From DATJKD01 sp963834855 (GTDB lineage Bacteria > Pseudomonadota > Gammaproteobacteria > Steroidobacterales > Steroidobacteraceae), in contig CAWIDH010000035.1 of the NCBI GenBank assembly GCA_963834855.1, positions 191,356 through 255,355 of the forward strand: DNA of 64,000 nucleotides, written 5' to 3'. The notes beneath the pieces are model-generated. The model was given only the letters and a program-made list of their open reading frames with translations, searched no databases and was not told the origin of the DNA. Positions 59,409 to 64,000 of this stretch are shown here, piece after piece (position 1 is the stretch's first letter; each line of letters begins with the position of its first letter). Position numbers and translations under genes: made by a program.

Positions 59409-61115
59409 TCACGTGGCGAGCAGCACCACGACCATGCCCCACAGCGTCAGGAGGGTGTTGCTGACGGCGTAAGGTACCGTGTAGCCCAGCATCGGTACGT
59501 TGCTCTTTGCCTTCTCCCCGACCATTCCTACGCTTGCCGTGCTCGTCCGCGCTCCACCACAGCACCCCAGGTTGATGGCCGGATCGAACTTGAAGACGTA
59601 CTTACCGATGAGCGGGGCGAGCAGCATCGGAACGGAGGTGGCAAACAGACCCCACAGGAACAGGCTGATTCCCGCCTCCCTCAAGCCGGAGAAGAATGTC
59701 GGCCCGGAGGTGATACCCACCACCGCAATGAACATGTTGAGGCCCAGCGAGTTCATGAGCCACTGGCTCGGAGCGGGCACACGGCCAAAGGTCGGGTGGA
59801 CCGAGCGTAACCACCCTATCACCAGTCCCGCGAGCAAGGCCCCGCCCGAGGTGGAAAGAGTGAGCGGCACGGGCCCCAGCTGCAGCTCGATTGCGCCGAT
59901 CAACCCTCCAATCACGATCCCGAGTCCGACCCAGATCATGTCCGTGACTTCCGTCGGGCGGTCGGCGTAACCGAGCGCGGCTACGAGCTGATCCGTATTC
60001 ACGCGGGTGCCAACGATGCGAAGGATGTCGCCCCGATTGACCTTGGTTTCCGGCAGGAGCGGAATCTGTATTCCAACGGCGCCGCGCGTGATACGCGTCG
60101 CGAAGACCCCTCGCGCGACACTTCGCTCAGCCAGTTCGCGCAGGGTGAGTCCATCGAACTCCTTACGCGTGATGACCACGTCCACCGCCTCCACAGGCAC
60201 GTCCAGGAGCTCACGATCGTCGACTTCAGTGGTGCCCGGCAGACGACTCACCACGAACTCCCTCCGGCCCGACACCGCGATGACGTCCCCGGCCCTGAGG
60301 ACCGCGCTCGGAGTGACGTCGATGATCCGGCCATCGCGGCGGATGCGCTCGACGAAGAGCCGGACGTATTCGGTGCCCTCGACAGACCGGACCTCCCGCT
60401 CGGCATCGCCCACGCTCTTGCCGATGATTTGCGCGCCCTCCTGGATCCGGTAGGCGCGCATCTCGACCCGACGCCACGCCGACTGCGTGAGTTCGCCGTC
60501 CTGGACGGCCCCAAGCTCGCGCTCGTACCGACGGCACTCCGCCTCGAGATCGACACCCAGCAGCTTCGGGCCCAGCGTCGCCAGGATCCATCCGGTACCG
60601 ACCGTTCCCCAGATGTACGTGACCGCGTACGCCACGGGGATGTGGTCGATCAGGAGCTTCTTCTCGGCAGACGTCGCCTCCAAGCCGTTGATCGCATCGG
60701 TCGCAAGCCCGATCGACGCCGAAATGGTCTGCGATCCCGCATGCAGGCCCGCCGCGAAGCCTGGATCGTAACCAGCCAGCATCGCCGCCAGCATCACCGA
60801 GCCGAGCACCAGCAGGCACACGACAACCGCGAACAGGGCCTGCGGCACGCCGTCCTTCGCCACGCCGCGAACGAATTGCGGCCCGACGCCGTAGCCCACC
60901 GCGAACAGGAACAGCATGAAGAACACGTACTTCACGTGCGGCGAGATCTCGATACCCAGCTGCCCGACGAGGATGCCGGCAAGCAAGGTCCCGGTGACGC
61001 TGCCGAGCGTAAAGCTGCCGAACTTCACGGCACCGATCCAATACCCGAGACCGATCGCGAGGAAGATCGCGAGCTCCGGGTTCTGGCGCAGCGTATCGAA
61101 GATGAACCCGATCAT
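59409..61115 (-). CDS. AspT/YidE-family antiporter with RCK_C domains
   Basis: 568 residues in the AAE transporter family layout: about five hydrophobic segments (LAIFLAIGLGYWIGAVKFGS, AVGYGVGPQFVRG, GYDPGFAAGLHAGSQTISAS), a cytoplasmic pair of RCK_C-like domains (VTPSAVLRAGDVIAVSGRRE; TKVNRGDILRIVGTRVNTDQ), then the second transmembrane half ending GGARTSTASVGMVGEKAKSN. AspT exchanges aspartate for alanine in decarboxylation-driven systems. Start ATG overlaps the decarboxylase stop (ATGA), so this is a coupled antiporter-decarboxylase pair. The exchanged substrate is not evident from sequence. Confidence 0.9.
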   Translation of the reverse strand: MIGFIFDTLRQNPELAIFLAIGLGYWIGAVKFGSFTLGSVTGTLLAGILVGQLGIEISPHVKYVFFMLFLFAVGYGVGPQFVRGVAKDGVPQALFAVVVCLLVLGSVMLAAMLAGYDPGFAAGLHAGSQTISASIGLATDAINGLEATSAEKKLLIDHIPVAYAVTYIWGTVGTGWILATLGPKLLGVDLEAECRRYERELGAVQDGELTQSAWRRVEMRAYRIQEGAQIIGKSVGDAEREVRSVEGTEYVRLFVERIRRDGRIIDVTPSAVLRAGDVIAVSGRREFVVSRLPGTTEVDDRELLDVPVEAVDVVITRKEFDGLTLRELAERSVARGVFATRITRGAVGIQIPLLPETKVNRGDILRIVGTRVNTDQLVAALGYADRPTEVTDMIWVGLGIVIGGLIGAIELQLGPVPLTLSTSGGALLAGLVIGWLRSVHPTFGRVPAPSQWLMNSLGLNMFIAVVGITSGPTFFSGLREAGISLFLWGLFATSVPMLLAPLIGKYVFKFDPAINLGCCGGARTSTASVGMVGEKAKSNVPMLGYTVPYAVSNTLLTLWGMVVVLLAT

Positions 61116-63898
61116 GACGCGCTCGCTGCCTTGGGTCGTTCACTCCCCGGGCGGCGATCGACTGCGAGGCGGTCCGGGCGAAGCAGCTTGAGCCCTACGT
61201 CGGCGTGGTAACCGTGGATTTCCTTTACGTCGAGAGCCCGCATGAAGGCGATTATCTCGGGCGTTATGACCTGCCCCGGCACCATGATCGGGAAACCGGG
61301 CGGATACGGGATCACGAAATTCGCGGACACCAGTTCCGGTCCCTCCCGCAGTCGACGGTCGATCTCTTCTCCCTTGAGCGACAGGTACTCGCAGTCCTGG
61401 CCGCGGTAGGCCAGGAAGAACGCCTCGCGCATCCTCCCTTCGCGCGTGGCGCTCTGTGCGGAGTCGCGGAACGCGTCGTGGAAATGGCTGAAGTCGGGCA
61501 GGTCCGGCACATCCTCCACCAGCGAGCGAACGCGGCGCTGGAAAGCGGCACGCTCGGATTCGCTCGCACTGCGCAGGCGCTCTTCCGTCACCTCCGCGAT
61601 GCGTCCGAGCGTCTCGATCAGGTAGGCGGAGGAGCTGCGGGTGTTGTTGATGTTCGACTGCAACAACACCGTATTGCGCGACGTCTTGTTGAGCTGGATG
61701 TCCCACTTGTCGGCGAGCTCCAGCTTGAACTGCGTCCCGTCGTAACCCGCCAGACCGCAGGCCAGGGTCAACCGCGAGGGGTCGAGGAAGAACTCATCCT
61801 CGCGCACCGCATCGAGCGCCCTACGCCAGAGGTCTGGCCCCTCGTAGTCCTCAAAGCCGCTCCCGCGATACTCAGCGGGAATCATCTGCGCGGGCGTCAG
61901 GAAACTGAACTGGCGCGAGATGCGGGGATCCGCTCGCAGCTCCTGCCTCAGCCGGATCGCGAGGTCCAGCTGCCGCGTGACGAGCTCGTAGCCCTCGAGT
62001 TCTGCCTGGCGACGGGCCACGTCGAGCGAAGCGAGAAGCTGCTGACTCGGTGAGGTGGACGTGTGAGTCAGGAACGACTCCTCGAATGGGGCCCGCACCA
62101 GCTCCGCGAAATCCTGGTCCTTTACGTGGATCATCGACGCCTGGCGCAGCGCAGAGAGCGACTTGTGCGTCGACTGCGTGGCATACACGCGCAACCGGAC
62201 TTGCTCGGGATCCGGCATCAGGCGTCGCTCCAGGGCCTTCGGATTGTCGAGCGAGATTTCGCCCACCTCGCGTCGGAAGTCCTCGTATTCCTTCCGGTAA
62301 CCGGCCTTCGCGTAACGCTCCGCGAGAAACGCTGCGGCACCCATGCCCGTGCGCGGGCGGAGGAACGGCGAAAACCTGGCGTACGCAAACCACGCCTCGT
62401 CCCAGAGGAAGATCAGGTCCGGCTTGATGGCGAGGCATTCCTCCATCACTCGGCGCGTGTTGTAGACGTGGCCGTCGAACGTACAGTTGGTCAACAACAG
62501 CATGCGCACGCGGTCCAGCTTGCCCTCGGCCTTGAGTTGCAGCAGCGTCCGCTTGATCAGGCTCAGGGGTACGCCGCCGTACATCGAGTACTCCCGGAGC
62601 GGGAACGCGTCGAGGTACAGCGGCTGGGCGCCGCAGAGCACCATGCCGTAGTGATGCGACTTGTGGCAATTGCGATCCACCAGCACGATGTCGCCCGGCT
62701 GGCAGACACCCTGCACCACGATCTTGTTCGCGGTCGAGGTGCCGTTCGTAACAAAATAGGTTCGGTCTGCGCCGAAGCACCGCGCCGCCTGTTCCTGCGC
62801 CTTTTTGATATTGCCTGTAGGCTCGAGCAGGCTGTCGAGACCGCCGGTCGTCGCCGATGATTCCGCGAGGAAGAGGTTGGTGCCGTAGAAGTGACCCATG
62901 TCGCGGATCCAGTGTGACCCGAACACCGACTTCCCGCGCGCCACGGGCAGCGCATGAAAGGTGCCCACGGGGCGCTTTGCGTAAGCCTTGAGATTGCTGA
63001 AGAACGGCGTGTCGTAGCGCTGTTCGACCCCCGCCAGGATCGAGAGGTGCAGCTCCATGACCTCCTCGAGGCCATAGAAAATCCGCCGGATGTGCCTGGC
63101 ATTGCGCGCGCGAGCGAGTTCCTCCACCGCTCGGTCGGTAGTGACGTAGATATCGAGCTCCGGACGGATGCGGTGAATGACGTCGGCCAGCGAGATCGCG
63201 TAGTCGTCGGCATCCAGCTCCGATGCCTGGACGTCCACGACCTGTCGCAGGAACTCCTCGAGCGTCGAGAGTCCAGCCTGCGATGCGAACGGGAAACCTT
63301 CCTCGATCACCACGGCCTGGATCTGTCCATTCACCAGCGCCGCGACCACGGCGTCCGCGTACGAGCCGACCCGTACGGTCTCATACAGAAAAGGGTCGTC
63401 CTCCCGACGAAGCGCGTGGCGGTCGCGACGCTGCGCTTCCTCGCTCAGCTGCGGGGAATGGCTGACGACGAGCACCTCGAAGTAAGGCCGCGCGGTCTGC
63501 GTCGACAGCATCGGTTCGACAACGCTCGGCAGTTCCTCGCCAAGGTCGTCCCGCAGTTCCCAGACGCGCGGATCCCGCCGGTACGTCTCGTCCTTGATGT
63601 TTCGCGCGATCGTATCGATCAGGCGCGCACCGGCCTCGAACTGTCCGTCTTCCAGGCACTTGTTCACCTTGCCCATGAGAGCCGGGCCTGGGAACGCCCA
63701 GTAGCCCTCGATCGCGGACAACTCGGCAACCTTCGGGCCGATCTCCTTGCCCAGGCGCGCTGCGTCTTTACTGGACCCATGCGCCGCTTCCAGTCTGGCA
63801 GCGAGACGCCGCAACTGGCTCCACCGATCGAGCCGGGTGCGGTTGAGGTCCATGACGTGGTGCAACTGAAGTTCGTTCGACGGAGTGTTCTCGCTCAT
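61112..63898 (-). CDS. PLP-dependent Orn/Lys/Arg-type decarboxylase
   Basis: 928 residues, longer than the usual 710-760 residue lysine/arginine decarboxylases. An N-terminal extension of about 130 residues (helical, MDLNRTRLDRWSQLRRLAAR) precedes a receiver-like wing domain (about 135-280). The aminotransferase-fold core has FVTNGTSTANKIVVQGV, DRNCHKSHHYGMVLCGAQPL, LWDEAWFAYARFSP and the PLP lysine Lys579 in STHKSLSALRQASM. The C-terminal domain ends VKEIHGYHADVGLKLLRPDR. The substrate is inferred only as a basic amino acid; coupling to an AspT-family exchanger is unusual. About 100 nt upstream remain in the window, with no clear promoter. Confidence 0.92.
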   Translation of the reverse strand: MSENTPSNELQLHHVMDLNRTRLDRWSQLRRLAARLEAAHGSSKDAARLGKEIGPKVAELSAIEGYWAFPGPALMGKVNKCLEDGQFEAGARLIDTIARNIKDETYRRDPRVWELRDDLGEELPSVVEPMLSTQTARPYFEVLVVSHSPQLSEEAQRRDRHALRREDDPFLYETVRVGSYADAVVAALVNGQIQAVVIEEGFPFASQAGLSTLEEFLRQVVDVQASELDADDYAISLADVIHRIRPELDIYVTTDRAVEELARARNARHIRRIFYGLEEVMELHLSILAGVEQRYDTPFFSNLKAYAKRPVGTFHALPVARGKSVFGSHWIRDMGHFYGTNLFLAESSATTGGLDSLLEPTGNIKKAQEQAARCFGADRTYFVTNGTSTANKIVVQGVCQPGDIVLVDRNCHKSHHYGMVLCGAQPLYLDAFPLREYSMYGGVPLSLIKRTLLQLKAEGKLDRVRMLLLTNCTFDGHVYNTRRVMEECLAIKPDLIFLWDEAWFAYARFSPFLRPRTGMGAAAFLAERYAKAGYRKEYEDFRREVGEISLDNPKALERRLMPDPEQVRLRVYATQSTHKSLSALRQASMIHVKDQDFAELVRAPFEESFLTHTSTSPSQQLLASLDVARRQAELEGYELVTRQLDLAIRLRQELRADPRISRQFSFLTPAQMIPAEYRGSGFEDYEGPDLWRRALDAVREDEFFLDPSRLTLACGLAGYDGTQFKLELADKWDIQLNKTSRNTVLLQSNINNTRSSSAYLIETLGRIAEVTEERLRSASESERAAFQRRVRSLVEDVPDLPDFSHFHDAFRDSAQSATREGRMREAFFLAYRGQDCEYLSLKGEEIDRRLREGPELVSANFVIPYPPGFPIMVPGQVITPEIIAFMRALDVKEIHGYHADVGLKLLRPDRLAVDRRPGSERPKAASAS

Positions 63899-64000
63899 GA
63901 CGGCCCTTCCAATGGGTTATTCAGCCAATCTGCGACAGGGCTGCCTGCTCGGGATTCCGGCGCCCTGCTTCCTTACGCGAGCAACACCGTCGGCAGCGCG

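Overview
The window looks like chromosomal DNA from a GC-rich gammaproteobacterium. The gene order dapA, gcvR, bcp, phoH, the mlaFEDCB-mlaA block, an SUF-type iron-sulfur operon led by an Rrf2 regulator, and E. coli-type LexA boxes (CTGT-N8-ACAG) all fit Xanthomonadales, Nevskiales or Steroidobacterales relatives. The lineage is inferred from gene content and synteny; nothing could be searched.

Layout: (1) 1-13.5 kb is a type I secretion locus: a 5'-cut LapB-like ABC exporter, a LapC/HlyD adaptor, a LuxR-family regulator and a giant VCBS/RTX adhesin of about 9.6 kb, whose 15 or so tandem repeats of about 365 bp are broken by many small indels. (2) 13.6-18.6 kb is an SOS mutasome, imuB-dnaE2, behind two tandem perfect LexA boxes, with no imuA. 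(3) 18.6-26.3 kb is housekeeping: CnoX/YbbN, PutA, SdaA, an SDR, SixA and a Rieske ferredoxin. (4) 26.5-32.9 kb is sufR-sufB-C-D-S-U-sufT on the minus strand. (5) 33-39.7 kb holds a class I aldolase, mlaFEDCB, mlaA on the other strand, and bepA. (6) 39.7-46.3 kb holds phoH, two Bcp peroxiredoxins, gcvR, dapA, tRNA-Ser, apbE, a histidine phosphatase, a GNAT protein and tRNA-Ala. (7) 46.5-52.2 kb holds a TPR protein, the AmmeMemoRadiSam radical SAM enzyme carrying an in-frame mini-intein at its cluster cysteine, an ATP-dependent DNA ligase and the Memo partner. (8) 52.25-55.7 kb is tRNA-Arg(CCU) followed by a small low-GC island bounded by a 48-bp duplication of the tRNA 3' end. (9) 55.7-64 kb holds an alpha/beta-hydrolase-like lipoprotein, two LssY_C-domain paralogues, an AspT-family antiporter and an Orn/Lys/Arg-type decarboxylase.

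The most striking element is the intein in the radical SAM enzyme (48451-48960). Its catalytic Cys1 and its +1 extein Cys bracket the third cysteine of the CxxxCxxC iron-sulfur motif, so the enzyme can only assemble its cluster after splicing. No homing endonuclease is present.

Caution: about ten otherwise intact, highly conserved genes (imuB, dnaE2, putA, SDR, sufT, sufB, mlaC, the TPR gene, one LssY_C gene and the adhesin) carry single-base-type frameshifts with the reading frame resuming cleanly. This is best read as residual indel error in the assembly, not pseudogenization. Such genes are annotated here as one span with the approximate shift points given. Several short palindromic REP-like sequences lie between genes and also inside imuB and dnaE2.
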